From PALSA-1006 sp964571195 (lineage in GTDB: Bacteria > Pseudomonadota > Gammaproteobacteria > Burkholderiales > Gallionellaceae), in the NCBI GenBank assembly GCA_964571195.1, contig CAZNAD010000006.1, positions 1-64,000 of the forward strand: DNA of 64,000 nt. Direction: 5' to 3'. A model generated the notes under the pieces. It saw only the letters and a program-made list of their open reading frames with translations. It ran no database searches and was not told the DNA's origin. Each line of letters opens with the position of its first letter. Positions within the stretch are counted from its first letter, which is position 1. Below, in pieces: positions 35,511 to 44,811 of this stretch. A program made the position numbers and the translations under genes.

Positions 35511-35737
35511 ATTGGGACTGGGCTAATTTTCAGCGGGGAAGTAGGACAGAATTTTGATGGTTGTTTGTTCTGTCCACCACTCGTTAATGACCGATATCGG
35601 CTTGATATTGGCATTACTTATTTAGATTTCGCTGGCCGCAATGGCCGATGTAGCGTCCTAGCTTTGGCTGCGATTTGGAAGCATAAGCTTGCCGAGGCGG
35701 TAATGTGATGGTTCGCGGGACATGCGGGTTATGCGCT
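35511..35737. other. spacer between nuclease-like gene and tRNA-Arg, with an inverted repeat
   Basis: A 227-bp AT-rich stretch without a credible ORF. It contains GGACAGAA (35544-35551) and TTCTGTCC (35568-35575), perfect 8-bp arms with a 16-nt loop. There is no run of T after the right arm, so it is not a clear terminator. No copy of the tRNA 3' end is seen. Confidence 0.45.
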
Positions 35738-35812
35738 TGGTACCCTGGACGGGAATCGAACCTGTAACTAGCCCTTAGGAGGGGCTTATTATATCCATTT
35801 AACTACCAGGGC
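35738..35812 (-). tRNA. tRNA-Arg (anticodon CCT)
   Basis: A 75-nt tRNA with encoded CCA. The acceptor stem is GCCCTGG/CCAGGGT with a G-T terminal pair. The anticodon stem AGCCC/GGGCT encloses CTCCTAA (anticodon CCT), and the T-loop is TTCGATT. A possible -10 (TAGAAT, minus strand, 35823-35828) lies upstream. Its 3' end faces the AT-rich islet, the side on which integrating elements usually enter. Confidence 0.93.
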
Positions 35813-35908
35813 AGCGGCGCGCATTCTAACGTAAAATCGCGCCCCTGCTGACGGCGCACTGTGAAATGTGCGGGCAGCTTGGACAATTTACCGGTGGGAA
35901 CTAAAGAC

Positions 35909-36360
35909 ATGAAGTTTGATAAATGGAATTTGTTTGCGGCATGGGTGTTGTTGCCGCAGATATTGGCGATGGGCTGGGTGGCTTTCTCCGGGCGCATGCT
36001 GCTGGAGCTGGCCGGGGTGGATACGTATGAAGAGGGCATCCCCGGTCGTTTGGTCGGACTGTTGCTGGTGATTGGTGCGGTGGCCGTGGTGCAGATCATG
36101 CGCGGTGGATTGTGGCCTGTGGGCAGGCCCGGCGGTAACGGTTATGAGTGGGGATATCGCTTGCTGCTGGTGGCGAATGTGCTGGCCGCGCTGCTGTTCT
36201 GCTTCGAGGTGACCCGTCCCTATTTCACTGATTACAACCTGATCCATATCCTTTCCCGCTTCACCGAAGCGTTCGGTTATTGGGTGATGGCGATGTGGGC
36301 GATTGGTTTTTCTCTCATCTATCAATCCGCGCAGCCCCTACCCGCAAAGAAGAATTCCTG

Positions 36361-36361
<1 letters not shown>
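35909..36361 (+). CDS. hypothetical membrane protein, four helices
   Basis: A 150-aa protein with four hydrophobic segments (about 8-27, 46-64, 84-104 and 120-142) and short loops, and no family I recognise. The start at 35909 follows GGTGGGAA, and a longer in-frame start at 35861 adds unlikely residues. Its stop overlaps the uup ATG (TGATG), so the two are translationally coupled. Confidence 0.75.
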
Positions 36362-38295
<1,934 letters not shown>

Positions 38296-38307
38296 TTGCG
38301 ACATCCA

Positions 38308-39192
38308 TCACACCTGCGTCATGCCGGCCAATGCGCCGAACAGAATGACGAGATGTAGCCAAGCCCAAAGGGTGTAACGGCGGGCGAGCCGCTCCGGGGC
38401 GAGGTTGCTGAGCAGGAACAAACGGCCATCACCGGGGCGGAGCAGATAGTGGGCGTCCGGTTCCGCGCGTGCCAGAGCTAGACGTTTCGCGGCTTCGCGC
38501 TTGGCGGCGCTGCGTGCCAGTTCCCATTCGCGCAGATCGAGCTGACCGTCCCCGTTCAGGTCGAAACGTCTGTGTAATTCGGGCATGTCGCACTTCCATT
38601 CGGCCAGCACGGCTTTGATCTCTTCGCTGCTCTTGCGTGTGATCGAGCTGCCGCCCTCCGTTTTGAATTCGCCGATGGCGTAGAGTGTGTCGATGTTCAG
38701 CAACTTCCATTCGGTGTAACGGTATTCGCCCTTGGTCCAGGTGTCCTTGTTGGTGGTGACGATCTCTGCGCCTCGCGGATCGACCACGCAAGTACCGCTG
38801 CCGTCATCGAGCAGGAAAGGGGTGTCGCTTTCTCCGCTGCTTTCGGTACGCCATTCGTTCTTGCCGTTCTTGCGCTCGATCTTGTAGCGGTACCACAGGC
38901 AGGGGAGTTGGGTGAGGATGCTGATGACCGGTGTGTCGTGGAGCGATCTTCCGTTGCCGATGAGTTCCACATAACCCTGCGCGGCCGAGCCGATGCGGGA
39001 GGTCGGTGTGCCGCGAATCGTGCGCAAACGGTACAGGGCGGAGAGCCAGGCGAACAGGCTGATCGTCGCCATGAGTCCCAGACACCACAGCCAGGCCGTG
39101 GGGGTGTGCAACTGCATGGCGATAACCAGCAACAGCAATTGTGTGCCGGAAGTGATGAGTTGCACGTAGTGCCGGTGGAAGGAGGCGAGCAT
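38308..39192 (-). CDS. GIDE-like membrane protein with EF-hand
   Basis: A 294-aa protein. Two N-terminal helices (about 12-52) and a C-terminal helix (about 275-292) flank a soluble region. The soluble part (about 60-190) includes LIGNGRSLHDTPVISILTQLPCLWYRYKIERK, DTPFLLDDGSGTCVVDPRGAEI and YTEWKLLNIDTLYAIGEF, which resembles the GIDE/MUL1 (BAM-type) domain without the RING finger. At 211-222 the sequence DLNGDGQLDLRE is a canonical 12-residue calcium-binding EF-hand loop. It lies downstream of lemA on the same strand (87-bp gap), a known pairing. Confidence 0.75.
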   Translation of the reverse strand: MLASFHRHYVQLITSGTQLLLLVIAMQLHTPTAWLWCLGLMATISLFAWLSALYRLRTIRGTPTSRIGSAAQGYVELIGNGRSLHDTPVISILTQLPCLWYRYKIERKNGKNEWRTESSGESDTPFLLDDGSGTCVVDPRGAEIVTTNKDTWTKGEYRYTEWKLLNIDTLYAIGEFKTEGGSSITRKSSEEIKAVLAEWKCDMPELHRRFDLNGDGQLDLREWELARSAAKREAAKRLALARAEPDAHYLLRPGDGRLFLLSNLAPERLARRYTLWAWLHLVILFGALAGMTQV

Positions 39193-39279
39193 GGCGAGGT
39201 TGTGTGGGGCGGCGCGGTATTCAGGCAGGAACCGGCATGCTGGAAAATTCCGCTGCCCAGTTGCTCCCGCGCCAGGCGC

Positions 39280-39849
39280 TTATTTGAACAGCGTCTTCAT
39301 GTCCACATCCGCTTTTTCCGCGCTGGCGAACTCCAGCAATGGTTTTTCGGAATAGCTGAACATGTTGGCGATCAGCACGGCGGGGAATTGTTCGATGCCG
39401 ACGTTGTAGATGTTCACCGATTCGTTGTACAGCTCGCGCCGGTCGGCGATGCCGTTCTCCAGCCCGGTGACGCGGCTGAGCAATTGCGAGAAATGCTCGT
39501 TGGCCTTGAGTTCGGGATAGGCTTCGGCCACCGCGAAGATGTTGCCCAGCCCCATGCGCAGCATACCTTCCGCCTTGCCCAGCGCCCCGATGTCCTGACC
39601 TTCCCGGGCTGTTTGTACCTGGGCGCGGGCGGCGATGACGCGCTGCAGGGTCTGCTGTTCGAATTGTTTGTATTGTTTGCACACCTCGACCAGTTTTGGC
39701 AGTTCGTCATGGCGCTGTTTGAGCAGCACGTCGATGTTCGCCCAGGCTTTGGCGACGCCGTGTTTGAGTTGCACGAGGTGGTTGTACAGGGTGACGATAT
39801 AGAACAGGGCGACAACGGTGATGCCGAGCATGATGAGATTGGTGGTCAT
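39280..39849 (-). CDS. lemA: LemA family protein
   Basis: A 189-aa protein with an N-terminal membrane helix (about 5-24) and a long helical bundle. It carries the family blocks LVQLKHGVAKAWANIDVLLKQRHDELPKLVEVCKQY, YPELKANEHFSQLLSRVTGLENGIADRRELYNESVNIYNVGIEQFPAVLIANMF and a closing FK. Function is unknown; homologues often neighbour GIDE-like or HtpX-like membrane proteins. Divergent from trpF, across a palindromic element. Confidence 0.93.
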   Translation of the reverse strand: MTTNLIMLGITVVALFYIVTLYNHLVQLKHGVAKAWANIDVLLKQRHDELPKLVEVCKQYKQFEQQTLQRVIAARAQVQTAREGQDIGALGKAEGMLRMGLGNIFAVAEAYPELKANEHFSQLLSRVTGLENGIADRRELYNESVNIYNVGIEQFPAVLIANMFSYSEKPLLEFASAEKADVDMKTLFK

Positions 39850-39927
39850 TCAAAGTCTCCAGTAGACAAGCGGGGGCCGATGCTGGGCGCCATTCTAGAT
39901 CAGAGCGGGACATCGATAAACCTTAAA

Positions 39928-40053
39928 AAGGTCTGATTAAGTCCGTTCGTGGTGAGTGTTTTCCGTTCGCCCCCTCGATACATCGCGCAAGCGCGACACT
40001 CGGGACGAACGGAAAATGTATCGAACCATGGTGTTCGGACTTAATCAGACCTT
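39928..40053. repeat. MITE-like palindromic element upstream of trpF
   Basis: A 126-bp element with perfect 18-bp terminal inverted repeats: AAGGTCTGATTAAGTCCG (39928-39945) and its complement (40036-40053). Inside is a second perfect 11-bp pair, TTTTCCGTTCG (39959-39969) and CGAACGGAAAA (40006-40016). It encodes nothing. It sits between the divergent lemA and trpF genes, immediately upstream of the trpF promoter. Confidence 0.8.
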
Positions 40054-40067
40054 GCGTAACTGTGTAT

Positions 40068-40096
40068 TTGGTCGCTACGGCAATTGCTCTTACAAT
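40068..40096 (+). promoter_or_regulatory. sigma-70 promoter of trpF
   Basis: TTGGTC (40068-40073), 17 bp, TACAAT (40091-40096). The predicted start near 40103 leaves a leader of about 24 nt before the trpF ATG. It is the only good promoter seen at the head of the trp-acc-fol-pur cluster. Confidence 0.6.
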
Positions 40097-40126
40097 GCCG
40101 CCTTGTTCCCGTTTTCGGCTATCGAC

Positions 40127-40747
40127 ATGACCCGAACCAAGATCTGCGGCATCACCCGTGAGCAAGACCTGTCTGCCGTGGCGAGCTGCGGCGCGGATGC
40201 CATCGGACTGGTGTTCTACGAAAAAAGTCCGCGTCATGTGGAGGTGCAGCAGGCCGCGCGTCTGGTACGTGCCGTGCCGCCGTTCGTGACGGTGGTGGGG
40301 CTGTTCGTGAATCCGTCGGTCGAATACGTGCGCGGGGTGTTGGCACAGGTGGCGCTGGATGTGTTGCAGTTCCACGGTGAAGAAGCGCCGGAATTCTGCG
40401 CGCAGTTCGGTCGGCCTTATTTGAAAGCGGTACGGGTCAAGGCGGGGGTGGATTTGCTACAATGCGCGGCTGCCTACGCGGGGGCGCAGGGTTTGCTGCT
40501 GGATGCCTATGTGGAAGGCACGCAAGGCGGTACGGGCGAATCGTTCGATTGGGCGCTCATTCCACAGCACCTGCCGTTGCCGGTGATCCTGTCCGGCGGC
40601 TTGCATGCGGGCAATGTGGCGCAAGCGATCAAACAAGTGCGGCCCTACGCGGTGGACGTGTCCAGCGGTGTGGAGGCGAGCAAAGGAATCAAGGATGCGG
40701 CGAAGGTCGCCGCATTCATCAAAGAGGTCAAGAGCGTTGAGTTATAA
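40127..40747 (+). CDS. trpF: phosphoribosylanthranilate isomerase
   Basis: A 206-aa TIM-barrel enzyme of tryptophan synthesis. It has MTRTKICGITREQD (catalytic Cys), ADAIGLVFYEKSPRHV, LDVLQFHGEE, the catalytic Asp in LLLDAYVEGTQGGTGESFDW, ILSGGLHAGNV and AVDVSSGVEASKGIKD. The longer reading frame back to 39956 would start inside the palindromic element and precede the promoter, so 40127 is the start. It overlaps trpB by 11 bp. Confidence 0.95.
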   Translation: MTRTKICGITREQDLSAVASCGADAIGLVFYEKSPRHVEVQQAARLVRAVPPFVTVVGLFVNPSVEYVRGVLAQVALDVLQFHGEEAPEFCAQFGRPYLKAVRVKAGVDLLQCAAAYAGAQGLLLDAYVEGTQGGTGESFDWALIPQHLPLPVILSGGLHAGNVAQAIKQVRPYAVDVSSGVEASKGIKDAAKVAAFIKEVKSVEL

Positions 40748-41936
40748 CTATCCAGATTTGAGTGGTCACTTCGGGCAATTCGGCGGCATCTACATGGCCG
40801 AGACGCTCATCCCCGCAGTGGAAGAATTGCGCCAGCAGTATCTGCGTTTCCGCGATGATCCCGAATTCAAGGCCGAGTTCGCCTACGAACTGAAGCACTA
40901 CGTTGGTCGCCCCAGCCCGATCTATCACGCCAAACGCCTGTCCGAAAGTCTGGGCGGGGCGCAGATATACCTGAAGCGCGAAGACTTGAACCACACCGGC
41001 GCGCACAAGATCAACAACGCCATCGGACAAGCCTTGCTGGCTAAACGGATGGGCAAGAAACGCGTCATCGCCGAGACCGGCGCGGGCATGCACGGTGTGG
41101 CGACGGCCACCGTGGCGGCGCGTTTCGGCATGGAATGTATCGTGTACATGGGCGCGGAAGACATCCAGCGCCAAGCCCCGAACGTGTTCCGTATGAAGCT
41201 GCTGGGTGCGACGGTGGTGCCGGTGGAGAGCGGTTCGAAGACACTCAAGGACGCGTGCAACGAAGCCATTCGCGATTGGGTCACCAACGTGGAGTCAACC
41301 TTCTACATCTTTGGCACGGCGGCAGGCCCGCACCCGTACCCCATGATGGTGCGCGATTTCCAGTGTGTGATCGGCAACGAAGCCCGAGTGCAGATGCCGG
41401 AGATGATCGGGCGTCAGCCGGATGCGGTGATCGCCTGTGTCGGCGGTGGTTCCAATGCCATCGGTCTGTTCCATCCCTATATCGAAGTGCCGAACGTGCA
41501 GATTATCGGCGTGGAAGCGGGTGGTTTCGGTATCGCCAGCGGCAAACATGCCGCGCCGCTCACCGCTAACGCCAAGGTGGGTGTGTTGCACGGCAACAAG
41601 GTCAATCTGATGCAGGACGAGAACGGCCAGATCATCGAGACACATTCCATCTCTGCCGGACTGGATTACCCCGGCGTCGGCCCCGAGCATTGCCTGTTGA
41701 AGGAGATCGGGCGCGCGCAATATGTTGCCATCAACGACGATGAAGCCATCGCAGCGTTCGACTCTCTGTGCCGCTTCGAAGGCATCATCCCCGCGCTGGA
41801 ATCGAGCCATGCACTGGCACACGCGATCAAGATCGCACCGACCATGAGCAAAGATAAAGTGCTGCTGGTGAACCTGTCCGGTCGTGGCGACAAGGATATG
41901 AATACCGTGGCGAAATTGAAGGGCATCACGCTCTAA
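40737..41936 (+). CDS. trpB: tryptophan synthase beta subunit
   Basis: A 399-aa PLP enzyme that condenses indole and serine. The PLP Lys is in REDLNHTGAHKINNAIGQ. GAGMHGVATATVAARFG and CVGGGSNAIGLFHPY are typical. It appears to start at TTG (40737), inside the end of trpF, with AGAGG about 10 nt upstream. The conserved N-terminus SYNYPDLSGHFGQFGG supports this, and the first ATG (40795) would cut into conserved sequence. It is followed by hicA instead of trpA. Confidence 0.95.
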   Translation: MSYNYPDLSGHFGQFGGIYMAETLIPAVEELRQQYLRFRDDPEFKAEFAYELKHYVGRPSPIYHAKRLSESLGGAQIYLKREDLNHTGAHKINNAIGQALLAKRMGKKRVIAETGAGMHGVATATVAARFGMECIVYMGAEDIQRQAPNVFRMKLLGATVVPVESGSKTLKDACNEAIRDWVTNVESTFYIFGTAAGPHPYPMMVRDFQCVIGNEARVQMPEMIGRQPDAVIACVGGGSNAIGLFHPYIEVPNVQIIGVEAGGFGIASGKHAAPLTANAKVGVLHGNKVNLMQDENGQIIETHSISAGLDYPGVGPEHCLLKEIGRAQYVAINDDEAIAAFDSLCRFEGIIPALESSHALAHAIKIAPTMSKDKVLLVNLSGRGDKDMNTVAKLKGITL

Positions 41937-41937
41937 G

Positions 41938-42192
41938 ATGGGCAAGTACGACAAGCTATTGCTTCTGGTGTTGCGCGGTTTGTCTGATACCAATATCGGA
42001 TTCGATGAGTTGTGTGGTTTGTTGAAACAGCTGGGATTTGAAATGAGGGTGCGCGGAAGCCATCACGTGTTTACACTGGACGGAGTGTTCGAGCAGATCA
42101 ATCTGCAAAGAGATGGCGCGAAGGCGAAGCCTTACCAAGTGAAGCAGGTGCGTGCCATTATCACCAAATACAAGTTGGGAAAGGATATCTAA
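41938..42192 (+). CDS. hicA: HicA-type toxin (mRNA interferase)
   Basis: An 84-aa protein with the small dsRBD-like HicA pattern: GFDELCGLLKQLGFEMRVRGSHHVFTLDG, with the catalytic His in the GSHHxF motif, and PYQVKQVRAIITKY at the end. The start lies 1 bp after the trpB stop, and its last base is shared with the hicB ATG. Its placement between trpB and trpA is unusual. It is expected to cleave mRNA and to be held by HicB. Confidence 0.8.
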   Translation: MGKYDKLLLLVLRGLSDTNIGFDELCGLLKQLGFEMRVRGSHHVFTLDGVFEQINLQRDGAKAKPYQVKQVRAIITKYKLGKDI

Positions 42193-42404
42193 TGGAACAC
42201 TACGAAATCATCCTGTACTGGAGCGAAGAAGATGCCGCTTACATCGCAGAAGTTCCTGAGCTTCCCGGCTGTATGGCGCACGGTGAAAGCCATGAATCCG
42301 CATTGAGCAACGTGAAAGAAGCGATGACGCTGTGGCTGGAAGTAGCGCAAGATCGTGGCTTGTCCATACCCGCCCCCAAAGGCGGTCGCTTGATGTACGC
42401 ATAA
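42192..42404 (+). CDS. hicB: HicB-type antitoxin, short form
   Basis: A 70-aa protein with the partial RNase H-like HicB fold: YEIILYWSEEDAAYIAEVPELPGCMAHGESHESALSNVKEAMTLWLEVAQDRG. No C-terminal DNA-binding domain follows, so it probably relies on operon transcription rather than autorepression through its own HTH. It overlaps hicA by 1 bp and lies 21 bp before trpA. Confidence 0.85.
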   Translation: MEHYEIILYWSEEDAAYIAEVPELPGCMAHGESHESALSNVKEAMTLWLEVAQDRGLSIPAPKGGRLMYA

Positions 42405-42425
42405 GGTAAAGGTAAGAAATTCAAG

Positions 42426-43223
42426 ATGTCTCGCATTCAAACAACGTTCGACAAGCTCAAACAACAACAGCGTAAAGCGCTCATCCCGTTCATCACTGCG
42501 GGCGACCCTTCGCAGCAACTCACTGTGCCGCTGATGCACGGTCTGGTGGCGGCGGGGGCGGATGTGCTGGAACTCGGTGTGCCGTTCTCCGACCCGATGG
42601 CGGACGGTCCCACCATCCAGCGCGCTTCCGAACGTGCGCTGAAAAACGGCATGTCGCTGCGCGGCGTGCTGGGCATGGTGGCGGAGTTCCGCAAGCAGGA
42701 TGCGGCCACGCCCGTAGTGCTGATGGGTTACGGCAACCCGATTGAGGCGATGGGCTGGGAAGTGTTCGCACAACGCTGCGCAGAAGTCGGCGTGGACGGC
42801 GTGCTGACCGTGGACTTCCCGCCGGAAGAAAGCCATGAGGCGTTCGAGCATCTACAACGCCACAATATCGCGCCGATCTTCCTGCTGGCACCGACCACCA
42901 ATGAGGCGCGTATTGAGCAGGTCGCCAAACTGGCGCGCGGTTATGTGTATTACGTCTCGCTCAAAGGTGTGACCGGTGCGGGTAATCTCGACCTGTCCGC
43001 CATCGAACAGAAGCTGCCGCAACTGCGCAAACACATCAAGCTGCCTATCGGTGTGGGCTTCGGCATCCGCGATGCGGCGACGGCCAAGGCCGTGTCGAAG
43101 TTGTGCGACGGTGTGGTGGTGGGGAGCCGCATCGTGCAGGAAGTCGAAAATTCGAACGAACAGAATGTAGTCGCCAATGTTGGCAAGCTGGTGAAAGAAT
43201 TAAGAGTAGCAATCGATCAATAA
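42426..43223 (+). CDS. trpA: tryptophan synthase alpha subunit
   Basis: A 265-aa TIM-barrel subunit that cleaves indole-3-glycerol phosphate. It has ALIPFITAGDPS, the catalytic Glu in VLELGVPFSDPMADGPTIQRA, the catalytic Asp in VDGVLTVDFPPEE, IFLLAPTT, YVYYVSLKGVTGAG and IGVGFGIRDAATAKAV. It is separated from its usual partner trpB by hicAB. A palindromic repeat follows before accD. Confidence 0.96.
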   Translation: MSRIQTTFDKLKQQQRKALIPFITAGDPSQQLTVPLMHGLVAAGADVLELGVPFSDPMADGPTIQRASERALKNGMSLRGVLGMVAEFRKQDAATPVVLMGYGNPIEAMGWEVFAQRCAEVGVDGVLTVDFPPEESHEAFEHLQRHNIAPIFLLAPTTNEARIEQVAKLARGYVYYVSLKGVTGAGNLDLSAIEQKLPQLRKHIKLPIGVGFGIRDAATAKAVSKLCDGVVVGSRIVQEVENSNEQNVVANVGKLVKELRVAIDQ

Positions 43224-43232
43224 CCGATAGTT

Positions 43233-43326
43233 CCCTCTCCCTTGCAGGGAGAGGGTTAGGGAGAGGGTAGAAGTCTGGAGTACGCCCTCTCCCCCAACCC
43301 CTCTCCCACCAGTGGGCGAGGGGAGC
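43233..43326. repeat. dispersed palindromic repeat, copy C
   Basis: The left hairpin is CCCTCTCCCTTGCAGGGAGAGGG, followed by TTAGGGAGAGGG. The right part is CCCTCTCCCCCAACCCCTCTCCC with an imperfect GGGCGAGGGG arm. It has the same architecture as copies A and B. It fills the trpA-accD gap and ends about 25 bp before the accD ATG. Confidence 0.78.
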
Positions 43327-43349
43327 AAAAAACCAAAGAGGAGAGCACC

Positions 43350-44234
43350 ATGAGCTGGTTCCAAAAACTATTGCCGCCGAAGATCAAGCGCCGTGAAGAT
43401 GCGGACATCAAGAAAAGTGTTCCTGATGGTCTGTGGCACAAATGCCCATCCTGCGAGGCGGTGCTGTACCACGCCGATCTGGAGAAGAACCACAGCGTCT
43501 GCCCCAAGTGCAACCATCATCACCGCATCACCGCACGCACCCGTCTCGACTGGCTGCTGGATAACGAAGGCCGCTTCGAGATCGGCGCGGAAGTGCTGCC
43601 GGTCGATACCCTGAAATTCAAAGACCAGAAGAAATACAGCGACCGCCTGGTCGATGCCAAACGCAACACCGGCGAAGATGATTCCGTCATTGTGCAACAG
43701 GGCAGTATCCATGCCTTGCCTGTGGTGGTAGCCGCGTTCGAATTCACCTTTATGGGCGGTTCGATGGGCTCGGTGGCGGGTGAGCGTTTCGTGCGCGGCG
43801 TACAGGTCGCGCTGGAACAGAAATGCCCGTTCATCTGTTTCGCCGCCAGCGGCGGTGCACGTATGCAGGAAGGCTTGTTGTCGCTGATGCAGATGGCCAA
43901 GACCAGCGCTGCGTTGACCCAACTCAGCCAGGATAGGCTGCCGTTCATTTCCGTACTCACCGATCCGACCATGGGCGGAGTCTCCGCGAGCTTCGCTTTC
44001 CTGGGTGACGTGGTCATCGCCGAACCCGGTGCACTCATCGGCTTTGCCGGTGCGCGCGTGATCCAGCAGACCGTGCGCGAAACCTTGCCGGACGGCTTTC
44101 AGCGTGCCGAGTTCCTGCTCGAGCACGGTGCCATCGACATGATCGTGGATCGTCGCGAGATGCGCGACCAACTGGCTACGTTGCTCACGCTGCTGACCAA
44201 GCAGGATGCGGTGGCGAAGATTGAGGCTGCTTAA
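43350..44234 (+). CDS. accD: acetyl-CoA carboxylase carboxyltransferase subunit beta
   Basis: A 294-aa subunit of the enzyme that makes malonyl-CoA. The N-terminal zinc ribbon is CPSCEAVLYH...CPKCNHH. The crotonase-like core includes FMGGSMGSVAGERFVRG, FAASGGARMQEGLLSLMQMAKT, DPTMGGVSASFAFLGDVVIAEPGALIGFAGARVI and LPDGFQRAEFLLEHGAID. AGAGGAGAGCACC precedes the ATG. Confidence 0.97.
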   Translation: MSWFQKLLPPKIKRREDADIKKSVPDGLWHKCPSCEAVLYHADLEKNHSVCPKCNHHHRITARTRLDWLLDNEGRFEIGAEVLPVDTLKFKDQKKYSDRLVDAKRNTGEDDSVIVQQGSIHALPVVVAAFEFTFMGGSMGSVAGERFVRGVQVALEQKCPFICFAASGGARMQEGLLSLMQMAKTSAALTQLSQDRLPFISVLTDPTMGGVSASFAFLGDVVIAEPGALIGFAGARVIQQTVRETLPDGFQRAEFLLEHGAIDMIVDRREMRDQLATLLTLLTKQDAVAKIEAA

Positions 44235-44266
44235 ATTATGTTGGGCGCATTAGCTCTGAGGTTGAA

Positions 44267-44653
44267 ATGGAAAAGTTCATAGAGATCACCAAGAAGGACA
44301 AGGGCTTCGATAAAGAGAATTCTTGGTATAAGATTTGTGGAAGTCAGCGCATTCCTTTCATTACCATCAAGGCACGTTCAAAGCTTGCAGATGTTCAGTG
44401 GGACTACATCTCCTATCCGCCAAGCATTGACGAGGCGCTATTTGTCCAGCACGAGAGCATCAAGGCTCAAGTGTCGGCTATCTATGATCGGTACGCCTCC
44501 AAAGACACTTGGTTTGGTGCTGGGCCTGGAGTAATTTCATTTAGAAATCTTGAGATCGCCAATGCAAGAAAAGTAGCATCTGAGCTATACGACATTATCT
44601 GTGAGGCAGCGCGTGTCGCACTTGAAACGCCCCAAACAGAGCGGCAAGCGTAG
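44267..44653 (+). CDS. hypothetical protein, unknown insert between accD and folC
   Basis: A 128-aa soluble protein of no family I recognise (MEKFIEITKKDKGFDKENSWYKI...). It has mixed alpha/beta character and no signal or membrane segment. Its composition is visibly more AT-rich than accD and folC, which suggests acquisition. Its TAG stop is supplied by the first bases of the palindromic repeat at 44650, so the original C-terminus may have been cut or changed by that insertion. Confidence 0.55.
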   Translation: MEKFIEITKKDKGFDKENSWYKICGSQRIPFITIKARSKLADVQWDYISYPPSIDEALFVQHESIKAQVSAIYDRYASKDTWFGAGPGVISFRNLEIANARKVASELYDIICEAARVALETPQTERQA

Positions 44654-44728
44654 GGCGCAATAACCAACGGGCATTGCGCCGGATGTTTTACGAATTTGGT
44701 GCAATGCGCTGCGCTTATTGCACCCTAC
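44650..44728. repeat. palindromic repeat at the end of the unknown ORF
   Basis: A 79-bp element with terminal arms GTAGGGCGCAATAA (44650-44663) and TTATTGCACCCTAC (44715-44728) pairing at 13 of 14 positions. Internal GCATTGCGCC and GGTGCAATGC give further pairing. It is non-coding except for donating the TAG stop of the preceding ORF. A different sequence family from copies A-C. Confidence 0.75.
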
Positions 44729-44811
44729 AAAAACTGGAAATTCGTTTTGCGGGATGAAACGCAAGGAGCCGCGCAGCGAATGACGAGACATACCTTGATG
44801 GTAGGCGAGGA

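Noticed and set aside
33154..35812. Classic integrative island with att repeats at tRNA-Arg
   Set aside because: The geometry and composition fit, but I found no integrase and no direct repeat of the tRNA 3' end at the far boundary, so only the islet itself is claimed.
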